Assembly (NCBI RefSeq): GCF_014161445.1
Contig: NZ_JABBXA010000009.1
Coordinates: 236,696 to 300,695, forward strand
DNA length: 64,000 nt
Direction of reading: 5' to 3'
Origin: Microbispora sp. H13382
Lineage (GTDB): Bacteria > Actinomycetota > Actinomycetes > Streptosporangiales > Streptosporangiaceae
The translations under genes were made by a program, and so were the position numbers. The notes beneath the pieces were generated by a model. The model had not been told where the DNA came from and ran no database searches. It saw only the letters and a program-made list of their open reading frames with translations. Every line of letters starts with the position of its first letter. Positions within the stretch are counted from its first letter, which is position 1. This document shows positions 18,290 to 27,034 of this stretch, piece after piece.

Positions 18290-19168
18290 TCACGGAGGCA
18301 GTTCGCCGCGGGTGGGCAGGCCCTGCCAGGAGCTGTGGCTGGCGACCGCGAAGGCGGCCACCGAGATGCCGCGCTTGAGGCGGTCCGCCGGGTGCAGCCC
18401 GTCGAGGATCGCGCTGAGGTAGCCCGCGACGAACGCGCCGCCGACCTCGGCGGGGTCGACCGCGGTTACGGGGGCGGCCTGGGTGTCGTAGCGGAGGCCC
18501 TCGACGGTGGCGCTGGCTCCCTTGGCGCCCCGGGTCACGACCAGTTCGGGCGTGGACGCGAGCACGGGCTCCACGAGCATGAGCTCGTCCTGGGTCGCGA
18601 ACAGCACGTCGGCCGAGGCGGCGAGTTCGGTGAGCCCCTGGCGGGCCTCCTCCGCGCTCTCCCAGAGGTTCGCGCGGTGGTTGACGTCCACCGAGACGAG
18701 CACCCCGGCGTCCCTGGCGAGCTTGACGGCGTGGTGGACGGCGCTCCACGCAAGGCCGCTCAGGCCGAGGGTGACGCCGGTGACGTGCAGGATCCGCGCC
18801 GACTGCACCGCCTCACCGGGCACGTCGCCGGTCGACAGGTGGGACCCGGCCGAGCCCTCGCGGTAGTGGACGGCGTGCGACGAGCGGCCGATGCGCCGCT
18901 GGCGGAGGATCAGCCCGGTCGCCGCCGTGTCGTCCACCCGTACGTTGGAGACGTCCACACCCTCGCCGCGCAGGACGGTCAGCGTACGGATGCCGAGTTC
19001 GTCGGCGCTGACCCGGCCCAGCCAGCTCACCGTGTGGCCGAGCCGGGCCAGGCCGACAGCCGTCGTCAGCTCGGGCCCCTCCACGTCGAGGCGGATGGTC
19101 GTGTCATGCCGCAGCCGGTCCCCGGAGACGACGCCCAATGCCTCTCCGAGCGTGAAAACTTCGGTCAT
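18290..19168 (-). CDS. PfkB-family carbohydrate kinase homologue lacking the catalytic Asp
   Basis: 292-aa ribokinase-like fold closest to 2-keto-3-deoxygluconate/fructokinase-type PfkB proteins (AVGLARLGHTVSWLGRVSADELG near the start, VSVDVNHRANLW in the middle). The anion-hole/catalytic motif, normally D-x-x-GAGD-AF, reads DPAEVGGAFVAG (238-249), so the general-base Asp is Gly244. The N-terminal sugar-binding GGA/GAxxN element is likewise replaced by EGPELTTAVG. The frame is intact, so it may be a non-catalytic binder or a degenerating kinase. Confidence 0.8.
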   Translation of the reverse strand: MTEVFTLGEALGVVSGDRLRHDTTIRLDVEGPELTTAVGLARLGHTVSWLGRVSADELGIRTLTVLRGEGVDVSNVRVDDTAATGLILRQRRIGRSSHAVHYREGSAGSHLSTGDVPGEAVQSARILHVTGVTLGLSGLAWSAVHHAVKLARDAGVLVSVDVNHRANLWESAEEARQGLTELAASADVLFATQDELMLVEPVLASTPELVVTRGAKGASATVEGLRYDTQAAPVTAVDPAEVGGAFVAGYLSAILDGLHPADRLKRGISVAAFAVASHSSWQGLPTRGELPP

Positions 19169-19235
19169 GCCGTGAGTCCGCGGAATTGCACCCGGAAAGC
19201 ATGACAGACCCTGATCCGCCGGGGAAAGCCCTCGC

Positions 19236-19781
19236 TCAGGCGCCGAACGCGTCCACGGCGGCCTGGCAGAAGGCCTTCAGGTCGTCCGGCTTCCGGCTGG
19301 TCACCAGCGTGTTCGGGCCGCCCGTGCAGACCATGACCTCCTGGTCCACCCAGGTCGCTCCCGCGTTGCGCAGGTCGGTCTGCAGGCTGGGCCACGAGGT
19401 CAGCGTGCGCCCGCGCACCACGTCGGCCTCCACGAGGGTCCACGGCGCGTGGCAGATCGCCGCGACCGGCTTGCCCGCGTCGAAGAACTCCTTGACGAAC
19501 CGTACGGCCTCCGGCCGCATCCGCAGGAAGTCCGGGTTGGCGACCCCGCCGGGGAGGACCAGCCCGTCGAAGTCGGCCGCGGAGACCTCTCCCGCCACGG
19601 CGTCCACCGGGAAGGTGCCGGCCTTGTCGAGGTGGTGGAACGCCTGGATCTCCCCGCGTTCCACCGAGACCAGCCTCCGCGTGCCACCCGCCTGCTCGAC
19701 GGACTTCCACGGCTCGGTGAGCTCGACCTGCTCGACCCCCTCGGGGGCGACGAGGAATGCGATCGTCCTGCCCTGGATCAT
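19236..19781 (-). CDS. DJ-1/PfpI family protein (class I glutamine-amidotransferase fold)
   Basis: 181-aa cytosolic protein with the nucleophile elbow AAICHAPWTL (Cys110-His111) and LVLPGGVANPD, as in YhbO/PfpI-type proteins. These are described as proteases, glyoxalases or protein/nucleotide deglycases; the exact activity is not readable from sequence. It ends 67 bases upstream of the PfkB-like gene's start, so the two may be co-transcribed, and it is divergent from the DUF72 gene. Confidence 0.9.
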   Translation of the reverse strand: MIQGRTIAFLVAPEGVEQVELTEPWKSVEQAGGTRRLVSVERGEIQAFHHLDKAGTFPVDAVAGEVSAADFDGLVLPGGVANPDFLRMRPEAVRFVKEFFDAGKPVAAICHAPWTLVEADVVRGRTLTSWPSLQTDLRNAGATWVDQEVMVCTGGPNTLVTSRKPDDLKAFCQAAVDAFGA

Positions 19782-19864
19782 CGTTGCTCCCCTCTTTTGC
19801 TCGTTCTTGACGTCGCGTGCCCGGAAGGATGCGATCTATGCCGTCCGCTGGGTAGGGGACGGAC

Positions 19865-20635
19865 ATGCCCGTGCTCGTGGGGACCTCCGGCTGGCAGTAC
19901 GCCGACTGGCGCGATCTCGTCTACGGGGGCGTGCCCCAGAGGCTGTGGCTGGAGAGCTACGGCGAGATCTTCGCCACCGTCGAGAACAACAACGCCTTCT
20001 ACCGGTTGCCGAAGCGGGAGACGTTCGAGTCGTGGCGGGAGCGTACGCCGCCCGACTTCGTCATGGCGGTCAAGGCCAGTCGCTTCCTCACGCACATCAA
20101 GCGGCTGAAGGACCCGGAGGAGCCGGTCGAGCGGCTGATGGGCGTGGCCGAGGGCCTCGGCCCGAAGCTGGGTCCCATCCTGCTGCAACTGCCGCCGACC
20201 CTGCAGGTGGACGCCGGCCGGCTGCGGGCCTGCCTGGCGCGGTTCCCGAGTGCCGTACGGGTCGCGGTCGAGCCGCGGCACGCCTCGTGGTGGACCGACG
20301 AGATCCGCGCCCTGCTGACGGAGTTCGGGGCCGCGTTGTGCTGGGCGGACCGTCTCGGCCGGCCGGCCGGGCCCCTGTGGCGTACGGCCGACTGGGTCTA
20401 CCTGCGCTTCCACGAAGGGCGGGCCGAGCCCTGGCCCAGCTACGGCTCACACGCGTTGCGCAGCTGGGTGGACCGCCTGGGCGAGGCGCCGGACGCCTAC
20501 GTCTACTTCAACAACGATCCCGGCGGCGCGGCCGTACGCAACGCGATCACCTTCGCGGAGCTGGCACGCGCGCGGGGGAGGGACGTGAGCAGGGCACGGC
20601 TTCCCGAGCGGTCCCCCGAGCCCGTCCGGCCATGA
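19865..20635 (+). CDS. DUF72 family protein
   Basis: 256-aa TIM-barrel-like DUF72/YecE protein. Diagnostic segments are VGTSGWQYADWR at the start, ENNNAFYRLP, FVMAVKASRFLTHIKRL, VAVEPRHASWW and YVYFNNDPGG near the end. The biochemical function of the family is unknown. ATG 19865 follows an AGGGGAC ribosome site. Confidence 0.92.
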   Translation: MPVLVGTSGWQYADWRDLVYGGVPQRLWLESYGEIFATVENNNAFYRLPKRETFESWRERTPPDFVMAVKASRFLTHIKRLKDPEEPVERLMGVAEGLGPKLGPILLQLPPTLQVDAGRLRACLARFPSAVRVAVEPRHASWWTDEIRALLTEFGAALCWADRLGRPAGPLWRTADWVYLRFHEGRAEPWPSYGSHALRSWVDRLGEAPDAYVYFNNDPGGAAVRNAITFAELARARGRDVSRARLPERSPEPVRP

Positions 20636-20645
20636 CCGGACGGGC
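20620..20645. terminator. Hairpin terminator between convergent genes
   Basis: A 10-bp perfect stem (GCCCGTCCGG at 20620-20629 with its complement at 20636-20645) closes a 6-base loop that contains the DUF72 stop codon. It can serve both the DUF72 gene and the convergent minus-strand gene ending at 20670. Confidence 0.6.
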
Positions 20646-20669
20646 GAGTGTCACCCCCGGCATGACGGA

Positions 20670-21215
20670 TCAGGCGCGGCGCTCGTCGGCCGCGTGACGC
20701 CCACCCGCCACCAGCTGGTCGGGGGACGACTGCTGGGCGGGCACCGACACGCGGTTGTGCGGCGCGGTGGGACGCTCGGCGCGCTCGGCCCGGTCGTCGA
20801 CACCGTCGCGGTCCCGGTCGACCTTCGGGCGCTCGGCCGCCGTAGAGGCCGCCGTAGACGCCGGCGTGGAGGCTGTCGTGGAGGCCGTCGTCGAGGTCGT
20901 CGAGGTCGTCTCCAGGCGGCGCTCCAGGTCGCGCTTCTCCGCCTCCAAGCGGGACACGCGGTCCCGCTCCGCCAGGCGCGCCTCACGCAGCCGGCGGCGC
21001 TTCACCGCGGCGCGGCGCATGCCGGCCGTGATGAGCAGCAGGCCGGCGACGAAGACGGCGGTGGTCACGACACCGGCGATGAACAGCTCGAACGGGCTGA
21101 GGTTGAACGTGCGGTCCAGGACCGTGATCGGCAGGGTGTTCGCGGTGTCGTTCACCGACACCTCGATCACAGCCGCCGCCGCGATCAGGACCAGAAGCAG
21201 GCCCAACAAGACCAT
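20670..21215 (-). CDS. Two-helix membrane protein with Thr/Ser/Ala repeat, unknown function
   Basis: 181 aa: an N-terminal transmembrane helix (MVLLGLLLVLIAAAAVIEV), a short extracytoplasmic loop, a second helix (LFIAGVVTTAVFVAGLLLITAG), a basic coiled-coil-like stretch (RRLREARLAERDRVSRLEAE) and a low-complexity tail of TST/AST repeats followed by DRDGVDDRAE. The layout resembles small LapA-like membrane proteins seen in actinomycetes. ATG 21215 has a GAGG ribosome site 5 bases upstream. No function can be assigned. Confidence 0.75.
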   Translation of the reverse strand: MVLLGLLLVLIAAAAVIEVSVNDTANTLPITVLDRTFNLSPFELFIAGVVTTAVFVAGLLLITAGMRRAAVKRRRLREARLAERDRVSRLEAEKRDLERRLETTSTTSTTASTTASTPASTAASTAAERPKVDRDRDGVDDRAERAERPTAPHNRVSVPAQQSSPDQLVAGGRHAADERRA

Positions 21216-21322
21216 CTGTCCTCACTCCCAGTGCGGTTGCGATTGGTTGACGCCCTCTGACTGCCCAGGAGAGCGGAGATCATGTGCCGCGGGTCACAGC
21301 ACCGCCAAGGCAAAGAATGCGC

Positions 21323-21339
21323 GTTAACACTCTGGTTAC
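21323..21339 (+). promoter_or_regulatory. GlnR-box-like site upstream of glnII
   Basis: GTTAAC (21323-21328) and GGTTAC (21334-21339) repeat with about 11-12-base spacing, resembling the tandem gTnAc...GaAAc elements bound by GlnR in actinomycetes. It lies about 90 bases upstream of the chosen glnII start, where nitrogen control is expected. Confidence 0.45.
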
Positions 21340-21424
21340 AAACGGGCAAAAGCTACGAAATGCCGAATCGGCACTGTAGGGCGTGGCGGACGAACGCCAG
21401 GCCGCCTCGTTCGAAGGGATCGAC

Positions 21425-22438
21425 GTGACCTACAAGGCCGAGTACATCTGGATCGACGGCACGGAGCCGACCGCGAAGCTCCGCTCCAAGACCAAGGTCC
21501 TTGCCGACGGCGCCGAGCCGCCGCTGTGGGGCTTCGACGGGTCCAGCACCAACCAGGCCACCGGTCACGCCTCCGACCTGGTGCTCAAGCCGGCGTTCAC
21601 CTGCCCCGACCCGATCCGGGGCGGCGACAACGTGCTGGTCCTGTGCGAGGTCCTGCACACCGACATGACGCCGCACGCCAGCAACACCCGCTCCCCGCTC
21701 GCGGAGGTGGCCGAGCGGTTCGCCGACCAGGAGTCGTGGTTCGGCATCGAGCAGGAGTACACCTTCTTCAAGGACAGCCGTCCGCTCGGCTTCCCGCTGG
21801 GCGGCTTCCCCGCTCCGCAGGGCGGCTACTACTGCGGTGTCGGCGCCGACGAGGTGTTCGGCCGTGACATCGTCGAGCTGCACCTCGACCGCTGCCTGGC
21901 CGCCGGCCTCAAGGTCTCCGGCATCAACGCCGAGGTCATGCCCGGCCAGTGGGAGTTCCAGATTGGTCCCGCCGGTCCGCTGGAGGTCTCCGACCACATG
22001 TGGGTCGCCCGCTGGCTGCTCTACCGCACCGCCGAGGAGTTCGACGTGGCCGCCACGCTCGACCCCAAGCCGGTGAAGGGCGACTGGAACGGCGCCGGCG
22101 CGCACACCAACTTCTCCACGAAGGCGATGCGTGAGGGCTACGACCCGATCATCACCGCCTGCGAGGCCCTGGCCGACAACGCCATGGAGCACGTCAAGAA
22201 CTACGGCCACGGCATCGAGGACCGCCTCACCGGCCACCACGAGACCGCCCGGTGGGACAAGTTCAGCTACGGCGTCTCCGACCGCGGCGCCTCCGTCCGC
22301 ATCCCGTGGCAGGTCGAGGTGGACAAGAAGGGCTACATCGAGGACCGGCGCCCCAACGCCAACGTCGACCCCTACGTCGTCACCCGCCTGATGGTCGACA
22401 CCTGCTGCACCGCTCTGGAGAAGGCCGGCCAGGTCTGA
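21425..22438 (+). CDS. glnII: Glutamine synthetase type II (eukaryotic-like)
   Basis: 337-aa GSII makes glutamine from glutamate, ammonia and ATP. Conserved segments are YIWIDGTEPTAKLRSKTK, WGFDGSSTNQA, WFGIEQEYTFF, GQWEFQIGP, NGAGAHTNFSTKAMR and NANVDPYVVTRLM. I chose GTG 21425 (VTYKAEYIW) because AAGGGA lies 6 bases upstream and the protein then starts where known GlnII proteins do; the upstream GTG 21383 adds 14 residues not expected in the family. A GlnR-like box precedes and a strong hairpin follows. Confidence 0.95.
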   Translation: MTYKAEYIWIDGTEPTAKLRSKTKVLADGAEPPLWGFDGSSTNQATGHASDLVLKPAFTCPDPIRGGDNVLVLCEVLHTDMTPHASNTRSPLAEVAERFADQESWFGIEQEYTFFKDSRPLGFPLGGFPAPQGGYYCGVGADEVFGRDIVELHLDRCLAAGLKVSGINAEVMPGQWEFQIGPAGPLEVSDHMWVARWLLYRTAEEFDVAATLDPKPVKGDWNGAGAHTNFSTKAMREGYDPIITACEALADNAMEHVKNYGHGIEDRLTGHHETARWDKFSYGVSDRGASVRIPWQVEVDKKGYIEDRRPNANVDPYVVTRLMVDTCCTALEKAGQV

Positions 22439-22463
22439 CAGGTCTGACGGTTCCCCCGTCCTC

Positions 22464-22496
22464 GTACGGCTCCCGCGTCCGGCGCGGGAGCCGTAC
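22464..22496. terminator. Hairpin terminator after glnII
   Basis: 14-bp perfect stem (GTACGGCTCCCGCG, 22464-22477, and complement 22483-22496) with a 5-base loop, 25 bases after the glnII stop and ahead of the GDPD gene. Confidence 0.8.
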
Positions 22497-22525
22497 GCGT
22501 ATGTCGTGCATGTACGGTGGCCGCT

Positions 22526-23518
22526 GTGCCGCACCAGCCAGAACCCCTCGTCATCGGCCACCGGGGCGCCAGCGCCCTGCGGCCCGAGCACACGCTGCCG
22601 TCGTATGAGACGGCGATCGCGCTCGGGGCCGACTACATCGAGCCCGACCTGGTCTCCACCAGCGACCACGTCCTGGTGGCCCGCCACGAGAACGAGATCT
22701 CGGGGACCACGGACGTGGCGGCCCACCCCGAGTTCGCGGCCCGCCGCACCACCAAGACCATCGACGGCGTGGCGGTCACCGGCTGGTTCACCGAGGACTT
22801 CACGCTGGCCGAGCTGCGCACGCTGCGGGCCACCGAGCGCATCCCGGACCTGCGCCCGGGCAACGCCGCCTTCGACGGCCTGGCTCCGATCCCGACGTTC
22901 GACGAGGTCGTGGAGCTGGCTGTACGGCACGGCGTGGGCGTCTACCCCGAGACCAAGCACCCTTCCTACTTCGACTCCATCGGCCTGTCGCTGGAGGAGC
23001 CGCTGCTCGACGTGCTGGGCCGGCACGGCTGGCGCGACCGGCACGACCCGGTCTTCATCCAGTCGTTCGAGGCGGCCAACCTGCGCGAGCTGCGCGGGAA
23101 GACCCGGCTGCCGCTGATCCAGCTGGTCGGCGGCTCGGGCGCGGCGTACGACCGGATGGTCACGCCCGCCGGGCTCGAGGAGATCGCGACGTACGCGGAC
23201 GGCATCGGCGTGGCGACCTCGCGGGTCGTGCCCACCGGTCCCGGCGGTCGCCTCCTCGCCCCCACGACACTGGTGCGGGACGCCCACAGGGTGGGGCTCG
23301 ACGTGCACGTGTGGACCGTTCGCGACGAGAACGCCCAGCTCCCGGCCGACTTCCGGCGCGGCGACCCGGCCGGTCCGGCGTACGCGCGGGCGACGGGAGA
23401 CGTGATGGGCTGGCTAACGATGCTCTGCGACCTCGGCGTGGACGGCGTCTTCGCCGACAACCCCGGCACGGCTCGTGCCGTGCTCGCGGGGCGTTCCCGG
23501 CGGATCGCCGCAAGTTGA
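22526..23518 (+). CDS. Glycerophosphodiester phosphodiesterase
   Basis: About 330 aa, GDPD TIM-barrel enzyme that releases glycerol 3-phosphate from glycerophosphodiesters. Motifs: VIGHRGASALRPEHTLPSY (HR and E/D metal-site residues), DYIEPDLVSTSDHVLVARHE, and the late VHVWTVRDE. No signal peptide is seen, so it appears cytosolic. GTG 22526 (VPHQPEPL) is preferred, with GGTGG 5 bases upstream; GTG 22517 is an alternative. The stop codon lies inside the Zur box of the next operon. Confidence 0.9.
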   Translation: MPHQPEPLVIGHRGASALRPEHTLPSYETAIALGADYIEPDLVSTSDHVLVARHENEISGTTDVAAHPEFAARRTTKTIDGVAVTGWFTEDFTLAELRTLRATERIPDLRPGNAAFDGLAPIPTFDEVVELAVRHGVGVYPETKHPSYFDSIGLSLEEPLLDVLGRHGWRDRHDPVFIQSFEAANLRELRGKTRLPLIQLVGGSGAAYDRMVTPAGLEEIATYADGIGVATSRVVPTGPGGRLLAPTTLVRDAHRVGLDVHVWTVRDENAQLPADFRRGDPAGPAYARATGDVMGWLTMLCDLGVDGVFADNPGTARAVLAGRSRRIAAS

Positions 23519-23530
23519 CAATGATTTTCA
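23515..23530 (+). promoter_or_regulatory. Zur box overlapping a TTGACA -35 element
   Basis: TTGACAATGATTTTCA matches the actinobacterial Zur operator (TGaaAATGATTTTCA) closely. The first six bases also form a consensus -35, so zinc-loaded Zur would occlude the promoter of the zinc ABC operon. The site overlaps the TGA stop (23516-23518) of the upstream GDPD gene and lies about 60 bases before the binding-protein start. Confidence 0.85.
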
Positions 23531-23587
23531 TTTGCGGGACATTTGGAAGGGATGTTTCCCCTGATAACGCCGACTTGAGGAGCCGTC

Positions 23588-24574
23588 GTGCTCTCGCCGC
23601 TTGCCCGTACGCTCTCGTCCGCCGCGCTGCTGGTGCTGTTCGCAGCCGGGTGCGGCGGCGCGCAGAAGCCGTCTGATTCCTCCGATCCCGCGCGGCCGTT
23701 GAAGGTGGTGGCGACCACCACGCAGGTCGCCGACTTCGCCCGCAACGTCGGCGGCGACCGGGTCACGGTCCACCAGTTGCTGAAGCCGAACGTCGATCCC
23801 CACGACTACGAGCCGTCTCCGGCCGACATGCGGGCCATCGGTGAGGCCGACGTGCTGGTCAAGAACGGCGTGGGCCTGGAGAAGTGGCTGGACGAGACGA
23901 TCGCGGCCGCCGGGTTCGACGGGACCGTCGTCGACGCCTCCCAGAACGTCCAGATCCGCATGGGCTCCGAGGAGGGGCACGAGGAGGGGCACGGGGAGGA
24001 GGGGCACGATCACGACGAGTCCGAGGGCGATCCGCACATCTGGCACAACCCGCTCAACGTCAAAACGATGGCCGCCACGATCGAGACGGCCTTCGCCGCC
24101 GCCGATCCGCGCGACGCCGCGGCCTACCAGGCCAACCGGGTGGCGTACGACGCGAAGCTGGACGCGCTCGACGCCGACATCGCGAGGAAGATCGAGTCCG
24201 TGCCCGCCGACCGGCGCAAGCTCGTGACCAACCACGACGCGTTCGGCTACTACCTCGACCGATACAAGCTGACGTTCGTCGGATCGATCATCCCGAGCTT
24301 CGACACCTCCGCCGAGCTGTCCGCCAAGCAGGTGTCAGATCTCGTCGCCGAGATCAGGGCGACCGGGGTGACGGCCGTCTTCTCGGAGGCGTCGCTGCCG
24401 CCCAAGACGGCCGAGGCGATCGGCCGCGAGGCCGGGGTGACGGTCGTGGCCGGCGAGGACGCGCTGTACGGCGACTCGCTCGGCCCCGAGGGCTCGGCCG
24501 GTGCGACCTACCTCCAAATGGAGGAGCACAATACCGACACCATCGTCAACGCGTTGAGGGGGACCGCCGCATGA
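23588..24574 (+). CDS. znuA: Zinc ABC transporter substrate-binding lipoprotein
   Basis: 328-aa cluster A-I metal-binding protein. GTG start, signal helix and lipobox AAGC (Cys about 22). It has PNVDPHDYEPSP, then a His/Glu-rich loop (GHEEGHGEEGHDHDE, about residues 138-152) typical of zinc rather than manganese binders, PHIWHNPLNVK, and VTNHDAFGYYLDRY. First gene of a four-gene operon behind a Zur box, so induced by zinc starvation. Confidence 0.93.
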   Translation: MLSPLARTLSSAALLVLFAAGCGGAQKPSDSSDPARPLKVVATTTQVADFARNVGGDRVTVHQLLKPNVDPHDYEPSPADMRAIGEADVLVKNGVGLEKWLDETIAAAGFDGTVVDASQNVQIRMGSEEGHEEGHGEEGHDHDESEGDPHIWHNPLNVKTMAATIETAFAAADPRDAAAYQANRVAYDAKLDALDADIARKIESVPADRRKLVTNHDAFGYYLDRYKLTFVGSIIPSFDTSAELSAKQVSDLVAEIRATGVTAVFSEASLPPKTAEAIGREAGVTVVAGEDALYGDSLGPEGSAGATYLQMEEHNTDTIVNALRGTAA

Positions 24575-25332
24575 GCGAGCGCACGCCCACCCTGGTGCTC
24601 GACCGGGCGAGCGTGGCCTACGGCGACGTCCCGGTCCTCGAGGAACTGCACGGCGTCGTCCACGAGGGCGAGGCCGTGGCGCTGATCGGCCCGAACGGCG
24701 CGGGCAAGTCGACGCTGATCAAGGCGTTGCTCGGCCTGGTGCCGGTGGTGCGCGGCCGGATCGAGGTGCTGGGCAGGCCCCCGGCGCAGGCCCGCCGCGA
24801 CGTCGCCTACGTGCCGCAGGCCGACACGCTCGATCCCGACTTCCCGGTGTCGGTCGAGCAGGTGGTGATGATGGGCCGCTACCGGCGGATCGGGTGGCTG
24901 CGCCGCCCCTCCGCCGCCGACCGGGCCGAGACCGCGGAGGCACTGGAGCGGGTCGGGCTGGCCCACCGCGCGCGTGAGCGGTTCGGCACGCTGTCGGGCG
25001 GGCAGCGCCAGCGGGTGCTGCTGGCCCGTGCCATCGCCGCCAAGCCCCGGATGCTGCTGCTCGACGAGCCGTTCAACGGCGTGGACGCGGTCAGCCAGCA
25101 CGCGCTGCTCGAGGCGATCGGCTCGCTGAAGGAGCAGGGCGCCTCCGTCGTGGTCAGCACCCACGACCTCGCCATCGCGCATCTGGCCTGCGACGAGGTG
25201 TGCCTGCTCAACCGGCACCAGTTCGGCTTCGGCCCGACCGGCGACGTGCTGACGCCCGAGCGGCTGCGCGCGACGTACGGCGGGCACGCCCTCGAACTGC
25301 GCGGCGACCGGGTGATCGTGACCCAGACATGA
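24571..25332 (+). CDS. znuC: Zinc ABC transporter ATP-binding protein
   Basis: 253-aa ATPase with Walker A GPNGAGKST, signature LSGGQRQRVLLARAIA, Walker B MLLLDEPFNGVD and the His switch in STHDLAIA. It overlaps znuA by 4 bases (ATGA) and the first permease likewise. It energises import of the metal delivered by the binding protein. Confidence 0.93.
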   Translation: MSERTPTLVLDRASVAYGDVPVLEELHGVVHEGEAVALIGPNGAGKSTLIKALLGLVPVVRGRIEVLGRPPAQARRDVAYVPQADTLDPDFPVSVEQVVMMGRYRRIGWLRRPSAADRAETAEALERVGLAHRARERFGTLSGGQRQRVLLARAIAAKPRMLLLDEPFNGVDAVSQHALLEAIGSLKEQGASVVVSTHDLAIAHLACDEVCLLNRHQFGFGPTGDVLTPERLRATYGGHALELRGDRVIVTQT

Positions 25333-26210
25333 TGTTCTTCGAGCCGTTCCAGTTGCCCTTCATGGCGCGGGCGCTGGTCGAACTGGTCATCCTCGGCGCG
25401 CTCGCGGGCACGGTCGGCGTGCTGGTGCTGCTGCGCCGGCTCGCCTTCGTCAGCGACACCCTGACGCACACCGTCTTCCCCGGCGTGGTCATCGGCCACC
25501 TCATGGGCGGGGACGGCGGCATCTTCTGGGGGGCGCTGGCCGCCGGGGTCCTCACGGCCGTCCTGCTCACGCTGCTGACGCATCGCCGCCGCGTGAGCGA
25601 GGACGCCGCGCTCGCCATGCTGCTGACCACGTTGTTCGCCGTCGGCGTCGTGGTGGTGTCGCGGCAGACGGGCTTCACCTCCGACCTCACGGCGTTCCTG
25701 TTCGGGCGGGTGCTGACGGTCAACGAGGAGCAACTCGCCCAGACCGCCGTCGTGACGGTCGTGGTCGTGGCGTTGCTGGCGGTGCTGCGGCGGCCGCTGC
25801 TGCTGCGGGCCTTCGACCCCGAGGGCGCCCGCGCGGCCGGCGTCCGCGTGGGCCTGCTCGACCTCGTGCTGAACGTCGCGGTCGCGCTGGTCGTCGTGGC
25901 CGCCGTGAAGGCGGTCGGCACGATCCTCGTGATCGCGCTGCTCATCGTGCCGGCCGCGGCGGCCCGGAGCCTGTCCGACCGGCTCGCGGTCATCGTGCCG
26001 CTGGCCTGCCTCGTCGGCGCGGCCGGCGGATGGCTCGGGCTCGTCGTGAGCTACGAGGCGTCGGTGGAGCACGGGGTGCGGCTCGCCTCCGGCGCGACCG
26101 TCGTGCTCGTCCTGGTCGCGTTGTACGGCCTGGCCCACGCCGCCGGGGCCGTACGCAGGAAGGTGGGCCTGAGCCGCGCCCGCCGTCGCTCGGTCCTGGA
26201 GGCGGCGTGA
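25329..26210 (+). CDS. znuB: Zinc ABC transporter permease (ABC-3 family), first
   Basis: 293-aa membrane protein of the ABC-3 (ZnuB/MntB) family with about eight helices; SDTLTHTVFPGVVIGHL and the conserved GTILVIALLIVPAAAA segment are visible. ATG 25329 lies in the ATGA overlap with the ATPase; a second Met follows immediately. The operon encodes two different permeases, which probably pair as a heterodimer. Confidence 0.92.
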   Translation: MMFFEPFQLPFMARALVELVILGALAGTVGVLVLLRRLAFVSDTLTHTVFPGVVIGHLMGGDGGIFWGALAAGVLTAVLLTLLTHRRRVSEDAALAMLLTTLFAVGVVVVSRQTGFTSDLTAFLFGRVLTVNEEQLAQTAVVTVVVVALLAVLRRPLLLRAFDPEGARAAGVRVGLLDLVLNVAVALVVVAAVKAVGTILVIALLIVPAAAARSLSDRLAVIVPLACLVGAAGGWLGLVVSYEASVEHGVRLASGATVVLVLVALYGLAHAAGAVRRKVGLSRARRRSVLEAA

Positions 26211-27034
26211 ACTGGCTCGACTCGACCGTCAACCGGGCCCTGGTCGAGGCCGTCCTGGTCGGCGTGCTCGGCGGGGTCGTCGGGGTGTTCGTGGTCGCGC
26301 GGCGGCTGCCGTTCTTCACGATGGCCCTCACGCACGCGACGTTCCCCGGCATCGTCGTCGCCGCCATGCTCGGGGTGAACCTCTACCTCGGCGGCGGGTT
26401 GTTCGGGCTGCTGGTGGTCGCCGCGGTCCTCCTCTTCGGCCGGGGCCGCGGGCAGGACTTCGGCACGGCCACCGGCATCGCGCTGTCGGGCGGCTTCGCG
26501 CTCGGTGTGGTGCTGGTGTCGGCGCAGGACGGCTTCACCAAGGACCTGGCGGCGTACACCGTGGGCGACCTCCTGGCCGTGGGCACGGGTGACCTGGTGG
26601 CGACCGCCGCCGTCACCGTGGGGGTGCTGCTCCTGCTGGCCCTGGTGGGCAAGGAACTGCTGCTCGCGGCGTTCGACCCGGTGGGGGCGGCGGCGCTCGG
26701 ACTGCCCACCCTGCTGCTGGACTTCGCCCTGCTCACGATCGTCGAGGTGACCGTCGTCGCCACCGTGCCCGCGCTGGGGACGATCCTCGCCGTGGCGTTG
26801 ATCGTGGGCCCGGCCGCGACCGCCCGCCTGCTCACCGACAGGCTCGCGGTGTTGTTCCCGGGCGCCGCGGCGATCGGGGTCGCCTGCGCGCTGGCGGGCG
26901 TGTGGGTCTCCACGCAGTGGAACGTCGCGACCGGGGCCTCCATCGCTCTGTTCGTGGGCCTGGTGTTCGGGACGGTCTTCCTCGGGACCGCCGTACGCGG
27001 CCGGGTCAGGCGGGCCGCGGCCGTCAGGGCTTGA
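26207..27034 (+). CDS. Zinc ABC transporter permease (ABC-3 family), second
   Basis: 275-aa ABC-3 permease starting at a GTG in the GTGA overlap with the first permease. It carries FFTMALTHATFPGIVVAAMLG and the GTILAVALIVGPAATARLL segment. Together with the preceding permease it would form the channel. Its last 11 bases overlap the convergent alcohol dehydrogenase gene. Confidence 0.91.
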   Translation: MNWLDSTVNRALVEAVLVGVLGGVVGVFVVARRLPFFTMALTHATFPGIVVAAMLGVNLYLGGGLFGLLVVAAVLLFGRGRGQDFGTATGIALSGGFALGVVLVSAQDGFTKDLAAYTVGDLLAVGTGDLVATAAVTVGVLLLLALVGKELLLAAFDPVGAAALGLPTLLLDFALLTIVEVTVVATVPALGTILAVALIVGPAATARLLTDRLAVLFPGAAAIGVACALAGVWVSTQWNVATGASIALFVGLVFGTVFLGTAVRGRVRRAAAVRA

